Positions 20,583-32,599 of a stretch of DNA of 64,000 nucleotides are shown piece after piece; the stretch's first letter is position 1; each line of letters starts with the position of its first letter. The notes beneath the pieces were generated by a model. That model was given only the letters and a program-made list of their open reading frames with translations. It was not told the origin of the DNA and ran no database searches. Position numbers and translations under genes: made by a program. Source of the stretch: Agelas oroides (Eukaryota; Porifera; Demospongiae; Agelasida; Agelasidae); the NCBI GenBank assembly GCA_949130485.1, contig OX422183.1:1237001-1301000 (forward strand). Direction: 5' to 3'.

Positions 20583-21362
20583 TAATCAGCACAGTCTGTG
20601 GTCTGGGAACAAGGCCACTTTCACATAATACACCTCATGCCCATACTCCACCCTCTCATGCAGCACAGTCTGTGGTCTGGGAACAAGGCCAGCTTTCACA
20701 TAATACACCTCATGCCCATACTCCACCCTCTCATGCAGCACAGTCTGTGATCTGGGAGCACAGTCTTAGTGTTGTTTTAGTTACTGTTTTTCTATTTTAG
20801 TTTTAGTTTTAGTTTTTTTCATCCATGAGACTACTTTTAGTTTTAGTTTTAGTTATTTTGCATCTCAGAAACAAGTTTTAGTTTTAGTTTTAGTTATTTT
20901 GCATCTCAGAAACAAGTTTTAGTTTTAGTTTTAGTTGGGCACTTTAGACTTAGTTTTAGTTTTGATTATAGTTATTTGTAGGAAAACAAGAATATCTTGG
21001 ATCTAAAGCAGGTTTTCTGCATATACTAAATACTGTTGTGCGTCGTTCCCAGAATAATACCCACTTTCATGTCTTGGAACAATATTTAGTTTTAGTTATA
21101 GTTATTTTGCATCTCAGAAGCAAGTTTTAGTTTTAGTTTTAGTTATTTTGCATCTCAGAAAGAAGTTTTAGTTTTAGTTTTAGTTCAATTACTAAAAATG
21201 CTAACCTGTTACTAAAATATATTTTAGTTTTAGTTTTAGTTAACTAAAACAACACTACACAGTCTGTGGTCTTGGAGCAAGGCCACTTTCACATAGTACA
21301 CCTCATACCCATACTCCACCCTCTCATGCAGCACAGTCTGTGGTCTGGGAGCAAGGCCAGCC
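20583..21362 (+). repeat. 74-bp tandem repeat, unit 2, interrupted by a transposon
   Basis: The unit contains CACAGTCTGTGGTCTGGGAA and CATACTCCACCCTCTCATGC with period about 74 bp. Just over two units lie before 20766 and a little more than one after 21258. The array continues across the hAT-like insertion. Confidence 0.9.
20767..21257. mobile_element. 491-bp hAT-like MITE with exact 8-bp duplication
   Basis: Perfect 17-bp inverted ends TAGTGTTGTTTTAGTTA / TAACTAAAACAACACTA. CACAGTCT is duplicated exactly (20759-20766 and 21258-21265). The interior is mostly degenerate TTTTAGTT repeats with a 50-bp direct repeat. No transposase. An 8-bp duplication is the hallmark of hAT transposons. Absent from units 1, 3 and 4. 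Confidence 0.92.
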
Positions 21363-22493
21363 TTTCGGTAGCCTCAATTCACATGCCAAATGTAATAATG
21401 GCAAGCTTGCTCCCTCCAATACAGGGGAAGGGTGTGTGGTTAATTTGACTAGGTGGGTGGGGCTGACATTTGAAGTGCACTCTGTGGTTTTGTCTTTGGA
21501 TCCAATAACACTCGGGTTGTGCAGCCGCAGAGAACAAGCTCCATCCATGCATGCAGGAATGGGGTGTGTGGATAAATACCATTTTACCTAGCCTCCTCCC
21601 CATGCATACAGAAAACACAGGGAGGAGCCTGGGTACAAGGCTGGTTAAATACAAAACACAAGTATAGGGTGGAGCTGACGTAGTCTTGTAAGCCACACCC
21701 TCTGCAGAGAGAGAGATGAGTCTGTGCAGCTTGTGAGACTAGAGTTGACTGTTTTGAATTTTCTGTAGCCTCGTAGCCAGGCAATTACAAACAGCAACTT
21801 ACACCTTCATTTGTATATAGCAAAACATAGTTCTAAAAAAATACATGGTGATATTTACGTGGAAGAGAATTCCAGTATGTATTAGGCCAATGAAATTACT
21901 CCAATCAGATTTATGCACCTATCAATGGTATGCCCGGCGTTGCCCGCCTGGGACGGATGTTGGAGAAAGGAAGGGGATTTGCCATCAGAATCTTCCTCAA
22001 GGGTTGGTACTTAGTTGGGATTTCCCAATCCACTCAAATGGCATACATAGTCTCCTTCATTGTGTTAAATGTCATTGGAAAATTCTTTGTGAATTCCACA
22101 AATACCCATATCTCCCTGTCACACACTATGCACAACATGGGGTATTTGTAGGAGATATGTAGGGGATGGTATGTAGGTTTGTACCCCAAGTATGGGGGCT
22201 TATTCCATTGGGATATATCAATTCCCCTCCTACCCCCCCACCAAGCCCCAGGCATACCACTGATAGGCGCATAAACTGGAACTTCCAAGTGAACTTTTAA
22301 CAGTTGCAGTACATCTGAAATTAGGAGAGAATAGTTTATTTGGAATTGTGGTATCTTCATGTCCAATGCAGCAGTCAAATAGCGGATAGCAAATAAGCTC
22401 CCAACAGTGCATGTACGTACAATCAACGAACCACATCTCCCTTATAAAAACAGGCCTAGATGTTATGCAAAGTCACCCACTGCACAGGACACC
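21363..22493. other. spacer, no gene seen, unit 2
   Basis: It contains a small foldback at about 21596-21642 (tagcctcctcccc ... gcctgggtacaaggc), a short (GA)n run, and one copy of the 46-bp repeat (22151-22196) that is expanded in units 3 and 4. Open frames on both strands are not supported by splice or family evidence. Confidence 0.5.
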
Positions 22494-22744
22494 CAGAGGA
22501 GGTCGGACACGGTTGAACTTTACTAATTAAAATGGCTGAGGTCACACTAATTGATTTTTCGTATTTCAACAGACTAGTTCGCTCGACTTTTACTGAGGGG
22601 GGCCCCAGTTTTCAAATCAAGATTCAAGGCTGGGGCAAGTCATAGAAAAAGCTAAAAAGCTTTCTACCTAGCAATATCCAAGATCAATTAGTGTGACCTC
22701 AGCCGTTTTAATTAGTAAAGTTCAACCGTGTCCGACCTCCTCTG
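22494..22744. mobile_element. 251-bp hAT-like MITE CAGAGGAGGTCGG
   Basis: Inverted ends of about 60 bp begin CAGAGGAGGTCGGACACGG and include GGCTGAGGTCACACTAATTG. CAGGACACC flanks both sides (22485-22493, 22745-22753). CAG...CTG ends and an 8-9-bp duplication fit hAT elements. Copies at 40558-40808 and 59243-59493; unit 1 lacks it. Confidence 0.88.
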
Positions 22745-22949
22745 CAGGACACCCTAGCCCTGCACAGGCAAGGTGCTCTAATTATCCGTGTACGTGGGGC
22801 ATACTGCGCATGCTCGAAAAAATGTCGTGGCAGGACAAAGTCAAGGACGAGTTGTTGAATGCATGAAGTGTATCCCAGGAATTTTGTAGCGTGTTACGCT
22901 GATTTACAGCGCCGGTAACAACGGAGGATAGTTTTAACAGAACTCGAAA

Positions 22950-23065
22950 ATGGTGGGTATAACGTTGTCCAGGTAGCTACTGTTCTAATTAGTCCCCACC
23001 CTCATGACCATGTGTTCATGTTTAGGTGCTGCTGGCAGCCGCTATATGCACGAAGCAGGGAAAGG
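22950..23065 (+). pseudogene. ARCN1: ARCN1-like exons 1 and 2, unit 2
   Basis: ATG at 22950-22952 and exon 23026-23065 (VLLAAAICTKQGK). A 16-bp deletion between short direct repeats removed the original donor, leaving ATG followed by GTGGGT, which is a weaker donor. Exon 2 is unchanged. No exon 3 follows. Confidence 0.7.
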
Positions 23066-23783
23066 GTGAGTCAGTAGGATGTGTAGTATTGCAAATGGTA
23101 GTATTACAGATCATGTTCATTTCATACCCAGCATGTCTTTGGGAACTTTCAGTGGCTCCTACATAAATGAAGATAACTAGGTTCTCTGTCGCTAGTTTAG
23201 AATCAGAAACCTTTTAGGTGACATTTGAACTGAATGCTTCAGTTGTTATCAGGGGAAAGGACTTTTCCTCTGATGACGGCAGAAGAGTCTGGGTAGTAAA
23301 GAGACAGGGATCGGAATGGAACGAAGATTTCTGTTACCAATTTGAAATTGGAGATGATTTTGTCATTGTTTCGGCTGAACTTGATTACTGCAATCAGGGC
23401 AAATGTGTACACACCATTCGTGTATGCGTGTACCCTTGGTGACCTGCATACTACAACTAACAGCCTATGCTTGAATTTCAATTTGAAATTTATGGTAAGT
23501 GGTTGGCCCAAGTAAGCATGCCAACAAGCAAGCACACGTTTTGTACACATACAAGTGTACAATGCAGTCATTCTAGTGTGGGGCTCACTCAGACTGACAC
23601 CAATTATGGTGCATGATGCACCTAGCCTTGTTCCCAGGTGCTTGAAAAGGATCGGAGGAAGCACCTGGTACATGTGTATATGTACTGTTTGTGCATGTGA
23701 AGTTTTTCTGGGAAGCTTGGAAACTTCTGTAGACTCAGTTGAACCTTTTTCACCAGTTAGAGAAACAATTTTTTAATCCAACG

Positions 23784-23837
23784 TTTCAATTACACTTTGG
23801 TAATCTTCATCATAAGATTACCAAAGTGTAATTGAAA
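23784..23837. repeat. perfect 24-bp inverted repeat, unit 2
   Basis: Identical to the hairpin in unit 1. Confidence 0.95.
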
Positions 23838-23992
23838 TTTTGGATAAGTTGTTCTCGTTCCCATGCCTCTGGCCAGGTTTACCGTGCTGGACTGGGAATG
23901 AAACTAGTCAAGAAAGTCAGTCCAGTGGTACTAAGTACTGCACCGTCCATAACTTCATGATAGCCTTTACAGTCAAAAAACGTAGCCTCGTT

Positions 23993-24155
23993 CCCGGGCC
24001 CTCGCCCAGCTTCCCGTCGCTTGCAGTACGGTAAAGCGGGAGAGGCCTCGTTCCCAGGCCCCGCCCAGCTTTCTGCAAGCGACGGAAAGCTGCGCGGGGC
24101 CTGGGTACCGTATTGCAAGCAACGGAAAGCTGTGCAGAGCCTGGGAATGAGGCTA
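23993..24155. mobile_element. compound TAGCCTCGTTCCC foldback, unit 2
   Basis: Same element and site as at 9975 in unit 1, with a few substitutions. Confidence 0.75.
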
Positions 24156-24296
24156 CAAAAACGACATGCATAGAAACATAACTTCACAATAGCCTACAGG
24201 CAAAACCACACAAAACAACTTCTAAATATAGCCTACAGCCTATGCAAAACTCTCAAAGTTATCGTGATATAGGCCCCATGTTATCACGATAATCTC

Positions 24297-24389
24297 TAGC
24301 CGCGTCCCCAGGCCACTCCCAGATTTTATTTCGCAGCTGTGGAGAAAACTCACGAGATAAAATCTGGGAGTGGCCTGGGGACGAGGCTA
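24297..24389. mobile_element. 93-bp hairpin MITE, unit 2
   Basis: Same insertion as at 10289; the left end has a mutation (TAGCCGCGTCC). GATAATCTC flanks both sides. Confidence 0.92.
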
Positions 24390-25304
24390 GATAATCTCAG
24401 CATCACTCACATCACTGTAGGCCTCTGTCAACAGCGGTTTGTCCATGAAATAACGTTCGCTACTAGGTTCAGCCATAGAAAAAAGAAAGGGTGGGGGTAT
24501 ATTATCTATGGTTCCGCACCACCCACAACAAAAAATAGTACTTGCAACGTTGGTCTAGATTCCGTTCTTGCACTTTATTGCAATCTGTTTTTCAATACGT
24601 TTCCTAGTCCGTTCCGTGTTTTAGTCCTGTCCGTTCCAGATGAATATAAAATTCTCAGATTTAGTGACCACTCACTCAAACTCACACCACAACAATGAAT
24701 GTTACATTATTTCAAACTGCCAATCTCTTTGGCTGAAGACTGAACTTCTGTTACAGTAGTGGGGATCACAGGGAGTCTTCACTGTTCTATTGTTACTTGT
24801 GAGGGGTTAACTTTGTTTAACTCTTTAACAACCGTAGGCTATTTACTGGAATTGTTTATTAGGCGATGGTCCGTATTTTCACTTCTGCTTGGAGCTAGCA
24901 CTGGAAACTTGACTCAAAGCTTTATTGACACATTCTCTGTAGGTTCATGACCTTGGACACACCCACTCATTAGCGAGCGTTCAATAGTCAGGGCCCTCCA
25001 ACCAGAGAACACTCCTCCGGACTAAAAGCTGCCTAAAATGCCAGAAATGGAGTCCCTACAAGGTGAAAGGAGTGTTTTCTACGCCCGTTTGTGCAAGAAA
25101 GCAGACAAATGGCCCACCCAGCATTGACCAAGGCTTTTCTACAGGCAGCTGCAACCGCCGCCATGCACTGTCAGCCAGAGCAGTGCACCCACCCACCTCC
25201 CCCTGTCCCAACCTTTCTGCTAGTACAAAACCTATCTGGATTGCGCCAACTGATAACATGCGGCCAAAATCTGACGACGCCATATGGCGTCATCGGTTGG
25301 TAAA

Positions 25305-25425
25305 GGGTTAACGGACACCTCTCAGCAGGGGAGATCTACTGTGCAACACTTAGCACTTCAATACTTTAGCAACCCCTGAATAGCAGACATCCTGCTACTC
25401 CATGTAACAGACACTAAACTGTATA
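25305..25425 (+). repeat. solo Tigger transposon end, unit 2
   Basis: The words ttaacggacacctctc, cacttcaatacttt, aacccctgaatagcagacatcctgc and cagacactaaac match the outer right end of the Tigger elements in reverse complement. The rest of the transposon is missing. Confidence 0.75.
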
Positions 25426-25560
25426 CTAGAAAATGTAGAACATTGTGGGGGTGAGCGTGAGCAAGCAGCTACTATGGCTACACATGAATAGACTAAGCTT
25501 CACGCTGAATCATGAGCTGAATTGTTAGCGTTTATGAGTGCCGTTTATGCATGGCCTTAC

Positions 25561-25738
25561 CTGAAACAGTCTCAAACCGGCGTGTCATGATAATTTGTAT
25601 GGTCTGCAAGCAGCTTGCCGTTAATGGTCGCTCCATAGCTGCCGTGACAAACAAGAAGTAAGTTGCGGTATGCGCTTCAACTTGAGGCGTCTCCGCTATG
25701 GTTGCCGACGCTGCACTCTGGCAGTAGTAGCCCAACAT
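25561..25738 (-). CDS. candidate first coding exon on the minus strand, unit 2
   Basis: On the minus strand an ATG (25738) opens a frame of 59 codons (start MLGYYCQSAASATIAETPQV) that ends exactly at CTGTTTCAG followed by GTAAGG, a strong splice donor. Copies at 43656-43833 and 62291-62468 keep the frame and the donor with a few amino-acid changes. Unit 1 lost the region. I do not recognise the protein and see no second exon, so this may be another orphan gene start or a chance frame. Confidence 0.3.
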
Positions 25739-26405
25739 TGCCCTTACCTACTGACTCAGCATTGAAGTGCACGAGGCCAACGTTCAATTTTCGGGAAAAA
25801 TTTATGTGCATTTAGAATTTACGGTATATGGCCACAAATAAACAAACCAACAAACCAACATACACACGCATCTTGCAATGCAGTCCGACTAGTGTGGGGC
25901 TCGCTCATCCCAACAAACAATAACCTCCATTAGGTGGACGCTTGTCGACATCTTCTGCCAGATTGTTCATCAACACTTTTGGATAGCTACTTTTTATCTT
26001 CTCTCAAAAGAACAAGCTGGAAGCCTTTCTTTCTGGCATCTGTCCAAGTTCCAAACGTTCACAAAGCAAACTTACTGCTCGTTGTTCAGGACAAAGAATG
26101 CATATGTGAAATGTGATTGGTGACCCCTTCCCTCTCAGTCTACCTAGGTACGTAGATGTCATTCACATGATTCAATGGACCAGACCTTCCTCCTTTGTTT
26201 TTTGTGCACTGTAAACAAACAAAAACCGGACGGTGTGAAGGCCTGGGAATGAGGCTACCTTCTCTCCTTTTATTATCTAACTGACATTTCTTTGTGCCAT
26301 GGTTTTTCTGTTTTATTTCACCCCTCGTCCATTCCTCAGCAACGAATAGTGACCTTTGACCTATGAGCCTAGTTGTAATAATGTGTAACCGGGCTGTGTC
26401 TGCAA

Positions 26406-26975
26406 TAGCCTCGTTCCCAGGCTCTTGTGCGGGGGAGGAGGAAAGAGAGCCTGGTACACACTGTTCGCGCATGCGCCAAATTCCCTTGGTAACCTGCATA
26501 CTACTCCGCTACACTAAAATTACAGTCAATTTCTGTTTACCTTCTGAAAGGCTGCACTGCCTGGTTATACTCCCTGTGGGATACATACGGGTGGTTTTGA
26601 AGTCAAAAACAATATCGCTTTGACGGTAACGGTCTGCACTGCTTCGTTCGAGGCGATCGGTAAACTTCAAAGGGAAAGATTGCATCAGTCACGTGCCGCA
26701 GCGTTTAGCTGGAATGGACAAACGCGTGGACAATTCCTGCAAGCGAAGAGCTGAGTACCTTCGTCGCTCCCTCGTCATCGTGTACACAGAGCGTGGTCAG
26801 TGGCAGGCATCTTTCATACGGGAGAAGTCGGAGTGCCTTGCGGAGGTTAGTTTAACGGAGCAGATTTTACGGAAATTTCCAAATTCCCAGAAATCCTGGT
26901 GGAACTGAGCATGCGCAAACAGTGTGTACCAGGCTCTTTTCTCCCCGCCCACGCACGAGCCTGGGAACGAGGCTA
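26406..26975. mobile_element. 570-bp TAGCCTCGTTCCC element, unit 2
   Basis: Same insertion as at 11977, with TGTCTGCAA on both sides. The internal 71-codon frame (26693-26908) is kept without amino-acid change relative to unit 1. Confidence 0.92.
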
Positions 26976-28022
26976 TGTCTGCAATTGTGTATCTATGGCT
27001 ACGATGTTCAAGTCAAACGATAATGCAGCCTAATGAAAGAATCAAGTTCGTTTCACATCTTTCAGGTATGCAGATGATACTTTAAGTGTTGTTTTCATTG
27101 TTTCTCTCATTAAACTGGCCAAGAAATGGGCAGTTAAGACACACACACACACAACCAGACAATCCTTCTTGCACATGTGTGCACAGGGTAATTACTGTAC
27201 TGGACACCTTTTCTTTTTGAACCTTTATTGTGTGTGTATCTATGCTCCTTGCTTGCGGCCATGTACTTCAAATTTCAAATGAGTGTATTCAAGTATTTAC
27301 AAAGATCAATCTCGTGAACCTGAGCATGTGAAGGCCCTGGTGAAGGCCAATGGAGGGCTACTTGATGCATCATCTCACTGTTATCTACCTGGCCTGTGAT
27401 GTGTGTTACTGATTTGTGTAACTCATCTGCTCCAGTGTAGCTGTTGACTGAAGCACATGACTATGTTATGTTTCAGACCTACTGACCTACTACGTGAACA
27501 AATGTACTTATTTACTAGGGGGAATGTAGAACATTGTGGGGCAAGCGTGAGCAAGCAATGCACTACAGCATTGACTGTTGTGTAGCAGCACACCTAGCCC
27601 TGTGAATACCCAGGCCTCGTAGCAGTTGATCTCGTGCCCAGACCTGGGGCAGGGCACCGCTTAAATAGATCATAGAGATATACGGAATCACGTACGTACT
27701 GTACATACATATATATATATACATATCGACAATCCTCCAGCAAACTCGCCAGTGTGGGGCTCGCTCACGCTCACCCCAATTACGCTCTGTGGTCTCATCC
27801 CAAACCATTCTCTAAATGAGACTACCTATATGCTATGAGTCTCATTCCAGATCCTTCATTTAGTCTGGGAATGAGTATGCACAAGTACACAGGAGGAATA
27901 GCAGTGAACCGAGTCAAGAGCAGACCGTTCAAGACAGCTGACTTTGCATGCACATCACGTTTTAATTTTTGAGTCTCATTCCTGATCCTTCTTCTAGTCT
28001 GGGAATGAGTATGCACAAGTAC

Positions 28023-28531
28023 TAGCCTCGTCCCCAGGCCACTCCCAGATTTTATCTCGCAGTCTAGTCTCGTGCCCAGCCCCTCCCCGCACGTGCGAGA
28101 AAGAGGGTCTGGTATTCTGAACGACTGTTCTTGTCACATGGGGCAGGGTATTTCCCCGATCTGAGAGCTCGAATCAGATTCTAGAACGCATAAATTATAT
28201 GTGCATGACGTAAGCGATCGTATTTTGAACCGAATTGGAGGTAGAAAAAACTTACCTCGCAGCTCGTTTTCAGCTTTCCCAAGAAACTTCGCCACCTTAT
28301 CAAGCCTTTGTAAACCATACCGTGCAGCAGTCTAAGTTGTCAGAAAACTCGGAGTCCCGGATGTAAAATGTAGATATGACATTCTTTACGCTGTAGGCCC
28401 CGCCCCATGTGACAAGAAATGTCGCTCAGAACACCAGACCCTCTTTCCGCTTTTCGGGGGAGGGGTCTGGGGACGAGACTACTCGCAGCCGTGGAGAGAT
28501 AAAAGCTGGGAGTGGCCTGGGGAGGAGGCTA
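28023..28531. mobile_element. hairpin MITE with nested MITE, unit 2
   Basis: Same nested pair as in unit 1; the inner element is 28065-28481. CACAAGTAC flanks the outer element. Confidence 0.92.
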
Positions 28532-28835
28532 CACAAGTACAACTTACCAACTATATTCACCTATGCACTGATAGGCTGTTGCTAAGTGCTGGTTATTTTA
28601 TAGCTGGCTAGCCTCATTACCATATATGGTAAGGTATGCTACCCACACCAATGAATGACAGATGAGGCTTTATCAGATTTGTGATTGAAGTTGCTTCACA
28701 GCCATTTGTCAACTTACTAGCTGTCAGCTTTTGAAATTTTGTCTCAAGAAGAGTGAGTTTGAGTTTGTGGCTCGCTGGCATCTGGTGTGTACCTACAGTT
28801 CAGCTTTATAGTTTCCTATCCTCGTTTCAGCCACA

Positions 28836-31082
28836 ATGGCCACGCCCCCCACTGTTACTGAACAAGCTCTCAGGAAGCTGGAAGACCAGCTCACTTGTAG
28901 TATCTGTCTTGACTCCTACACTGAACCCAAACTGCTGCAGTGCTTCCATGTGTTTTGCAAACAGTGTCTGGAGCGACTTGTAGTACGTGATCGCCAGGGG
29001 ATATCGCTTCACTGCCCCAGCTGCCGTCGATCTACCCTTCTTCCTCCGACAAGTGTTTCAGGCCTCCAAACAGCATTTTACCTCAACAATCTCTTTGAGG
29101 TTCGTGATGCCATAGAGAAAGTGAAAGAGCCACAGAAGACCCAGTGTGAGAAGTGCAAAAAGCGTGTCACAACCAGTTTCTGCCGCAACTGTGGCCAGTT
29201 CATTTGTACATTGTGCACACAAATCCACCAAGAGTGGAAAGAATTCTCGTCACACGAGGTTATCACCCTTGACCAACTGGAGGGAGACGTGGCTCGACTT
29301 GTTCCTCCCAAGAAGAAGGTAATGTTCTGCTCCAAACATCCCACCAAAGAGTTAGATCTCTACTGTGAAACATGCGAAGAGCTGGTATGTCGTGATTGCA
29401 CTGTTCGTGTTCACCGAGACCACCAGTATGATCTAGTTACCGATGCCTTCCAGAAGCACAAAGATGTACTTGTTACAAGTCTGCAACCAGTTGAACAGCA
29501 GCTAGACACAGTAACAAAATCACTGCAACAGTTGGACACACAGTGCCAGCAAATCACAGACCAGCGAGAAGCTCTTGTAGGGAATATACTCAAAACCATT
29601 CGACAGCTGCAGGAAGCACTGGAGGTAAGGAAAACAGAACTCATTGGCCAGCTAGACCATATCACTCAGCGGAAACTGAAAACCCTAGCTGCCCAGAAAG
29701 ATCAAATTGAGCTAGTTCAAACCCAGCTGAGTAGCTGCCTTGATTTCGTGAAGGAGAGCCTTCGAACTGGAAGTGAGGGAGAAATCCTGGCCATGAAGAA
29801 GCCAGTAGTGAAACAGGTTGAAGAAATCACAGCCGAGTTCAATACAGATGATTTAGCACCACAAGAACGAGCAGACATCAGGTTCTCAGCTAGCACTCCA
29901 GAGCTCACCCGAACATGCCAGCATTTTGGCAAGGTCTACTCCCATCCAGTCTCCCCAGAGAGGTGCTATGCAACAGGTAAGGGTCTGGAGGTAGCAACAG
30001 TTGGAGAGCAGGCCACCGCCATCCTGCATGCTATAGACACAGATGGGGAGGAATGTGAACAGCCACTTGTCAACACCGGTTGTGAACTAGTGTCAGACGC
30101 ATGTGGTCCCACTGTCAAAGCTGCAATACAGAAGAAGGAGAAGAACAAGTACACAATCAGCTACCAGCCCACCCACAGAGGAAGGCATCAGTTACACATG
30201 AAAGTTGAGGGAGTACCCATCAGAGGAAGTCCATTTGGTGTAGTTGCAGTGAAGAGTCTCAGCACCCTCATCAGAACCATTGGTGGTGTCAACAGACCCT
30301 GGGGTGTGGCAGTCAACCAGAGAGGAGAGATCATAGTGGCAGAGAATAGTAGACACTGTATCTCCATCTTCAGTTCAAGTAGAGAGAAGATCAGAACATT
30401 TGGGAGTAAGGGCTCTGCTCAGGGACAGTTCGATGGGCCACGTGGTGTTGCTGTTGATGGTGATGGTAGCATACTGGTTGCGGACGGAAGAAACCACCGC
30501 ATTCAGAAGTTCACAGCAGGTGGAAAGTTTCTTACAACAGTAGGTCAGAATGGGAGTAAGCATCCTGAGTTTACAAACCCAACTGGTGTTGCTGTCAATC
30601 ACAGAAACGGAAAGGTGTACATTTCTGACATACATAATCACCGAATCCAGATACTGAATGCAGACTTGACATTCTCCAGTAGTTTTGGCAGTCATGGTGG
30701 TGGTAATGGACAGTTTAGTTACCCCTGGGATGTAGCATTAGACAGTACTGGGAATGTGTATGTGGCAGACAGTGAAGGCCATCGTATCAAAGTGTTTACA
30801 GCAGAGGGAAAGTTTCTGAGAAAGTTTGGGAAGAATGGCAGTGGTGGTGGAGAACTGAACTGCCCCTCCAGTGTTAGCATAGACTCTGATGATATAGTGT
30901 ACGTGACTGAGTGCAACAACCATCGTGTTTCCATGTTCACCAGTGAAGGTCAATTCCTGAGATCATTTGGCACATGGGGAGCAGGACCAGGACAATTTTA
31001 CAGCCCTTGTGGAATAGTAGTGGACAGAGATGGACTTGTTTATGTTAGTGACTTAAACAATGATCGCATACAAATCTTTTAG
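28836..31082 (+). CDS. TRIM-NHL E3 ubiquitin ligase, paralogue 2
   Basis: Intact, 748 residues, same domains and zinc ligands as paralogue 1. By direct comparison I count about 18 differences in residues 1-472 but about 39 in the 276-residue NHL propeller. The changes fall at equivalent loop places of each blade: VNRPWG, DGPRG, TNPTG, SYPWD, NCPSS and YSPCG before the conserved Pro/Gly, and AENSRH, SDIHNHR, TECNNHR and SDLNNDR before the NHR-like motif. Between residues 485 and 560 I see about twelve replacement changes and about one silent change. The gene is likely expressed from the conserved upstream region with the same small 5' UTR intron (28753-28830). Confidence 0.94.
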   Translation: MATPPTVTEQALRKLEDQLTCSICLDSYTEPKLLQCFHVFCKQCLERLVVRDRQGISLHCPSCRRSTLLPPTSVSGLQTAFYLNNLFEVRDAIEKVKEPQKTQCEKCKKRVTTSFCRNCGQFICTLCTQIHQEWKEFSSHEVITLDQLEGDVARLVPPKKKVMFCSKHPTKELDLYCETCEELVCRDCTVRVHRDHQYDLVTDAFQKHKDVLVTSLQPVEQQLDTVTKSLQQLDTQCQQITDQREALVGNILKTIRQLQEALEVRKTELIGQLDHITQRKLKTLAAQKDQIELVQTQLSSCLDFVKESLRTGSEGEILAMKKPVVKQVEEITAEFNTDDLAPQERADIRFSASTPELTRTCQHFGKVYSHPVSPERCYATGKGLEVATVGEQATAILHAIDTDGEECEQPLVNTGCELVSDACGPTVKAAIQKKEKNKYTISYQPTHRGRHQLHMKVEGVPIRGSPFGVVAVKSLSTLIRTIGGVNRPWGVAVNQRGEIIVAENSRHCISIFSSSREKIRTFGSKGSAQGQFDGPRGVAVDGDGSILVADGRNHRIQKFTAGGKFLTTVGQNGSKHPEFTNPTGVAVNHRNGKVYISDIHNHRIQILNADLTFSSSFGSHGGGNGQFSYPWDVALDSTGNVYVADSEGHRIKVFTAEGKFLRKFGKNGSGGGELNCPSSVSIDSDDIVYVTECNNHRVSMFTSEGQFLRSFGTWGAGPGQFYSPCGIVVDRDGLVYVSDLNNDRIQIF

Positions 31083-31459
31083 GATGATGTCATCTGTTGA
31101 TAGTATTGTGTATTGTTGACGTGTTGTGCATGAATGTATTGCTTACAGCTTTGGCCTAAATATCTATTACCATATGACAGGTCTCAGTAGCAGCAGTGTT
31201 TGTATTGTTATAATATTTTGCTATTTTGCAGAAAAAATATTGCCATTCACAGTCAACAAACCATCCTGGGATTGTAGTTTGTTAGGTGAAGTTCTTCCGA
31301 ATGTATCACAGGGTATAAAATTCTCAGCTGAAGTAGCACTTGGCAACTAGAGTACTCATTTTGTGGGTGTGTATTATTGTGAACGTAAACGGGGGAGGCC
31401 TGGGAACGAGACTAATTTCTCTTTATCCCACATTATGGTGTTTGTCTCTATTGTTGTAG
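31083..31459 (+). other. TRIM 2 3' flank and unit junction
   Basis: It holds a block (ttataatattttgctatt ... caacaaaccatcctgggat) that is missing after TRIM 1 and duplicated after TRIM 3. The joint into the fibrillarin intron is at about 31337. Confidence 0.7.
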
Positions 31460-31764
31460 AACGAGGGAGAAGAGGGTAAGACAGAGTATCGTGTGTGGAA
31501 CCCTTTCAGAAGCAAGCTGGCGGCGGCCATTTTATGGGGAGTGGACAAGATCCATATAAAACCTGGCTCCAAGGGGGGCAGCGTCTGGGACAACCGTCTC
31601 CCACGTGTCAGATATTGTCGGACCAGTAAGTGCACTCATGTGTGAAAATGTTGCTATGAAACTCCAGCCCCCGCTGCCTCCTCTCTCCTTGTGTAAGAAT
31701 GTTGCACCCTCCCCCCACCTCGCCTTTTTATCTTCTTCACCGTTTCAGTTCATAACTCAATCAA

Positions 31765-31990
31765 TGCATCACTACTTCACCATTTCACCTCATCACTGGT
31801 TCACCTCATCACCATTTCTCCTCATCACCATTCACTCCATCACCATTCATCCCATCACCATTCATCCCATCACCACTTCACTCCATCACCATTCATCCCA
31901 TCACCACTTCACTCCATTCACCACTTCACCCATTCACCACTTCACCCATCACCACTTCACTGCACCCCATCACCACTTCACCCATCACAA
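31765..31990 (+). repeat. CATCACCATTCATCC minisatellite, unit 3
   Basis: Degenerate 15-16-bp array in the first fibrillarin intron, with a different order from those in units 2 and 4. Confidence 0.8.
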
Positions 31991-32599
31991 CTAGAGCGGT
32001 AACGATATAATGATTTTAAGCTATATTGCGATTCTGCTTTGAGTCATACGTGAATCAACACAAGATTCGATGTAGTGATATGTGTACATCACATGATCAT
32101 CACTGCACTTGTGATAAACAGTGCAGCACTTGTGAGAGAGACGGCAGGTGTTTATTCCCAAGCGTTCCCATGCACCGTCCATTTTTTGATCACTTGCAGT
32201 ATGCAACTATTCGATCAGGGACCCCTCCCCCCCTCTGTCTACCTAGGTAGACACTGACGTCACTCACGTGATAAAATGGACCAGGCCTTCCCCTCCATTA
32301 TTGCATACTGCTAGCGATCAAAAACTGGACAGTGGGAAGGCCTGGGAACGAGGCTACAGAATGTGAGGTGTAGCGCTATTTTGGTTATCCTGGGAGAGCA
32401 ATAACTCACCTGTGCACCAACAAGGAGCTTCTGCCTGCAGAGTGTACTCTGGTCACCTGTCGTGGGTACGAAGTTGCATAGTGGAATTATCTGTGGGCCA
32501 GTGGGAAAGTGACAAGCAGTAAACAGGTGGCGTTGGAAACCATGGTCAACAGCCAGTATATTGCTATACAGTGGAACTCCTCTAAAACCGTGGTGTATA

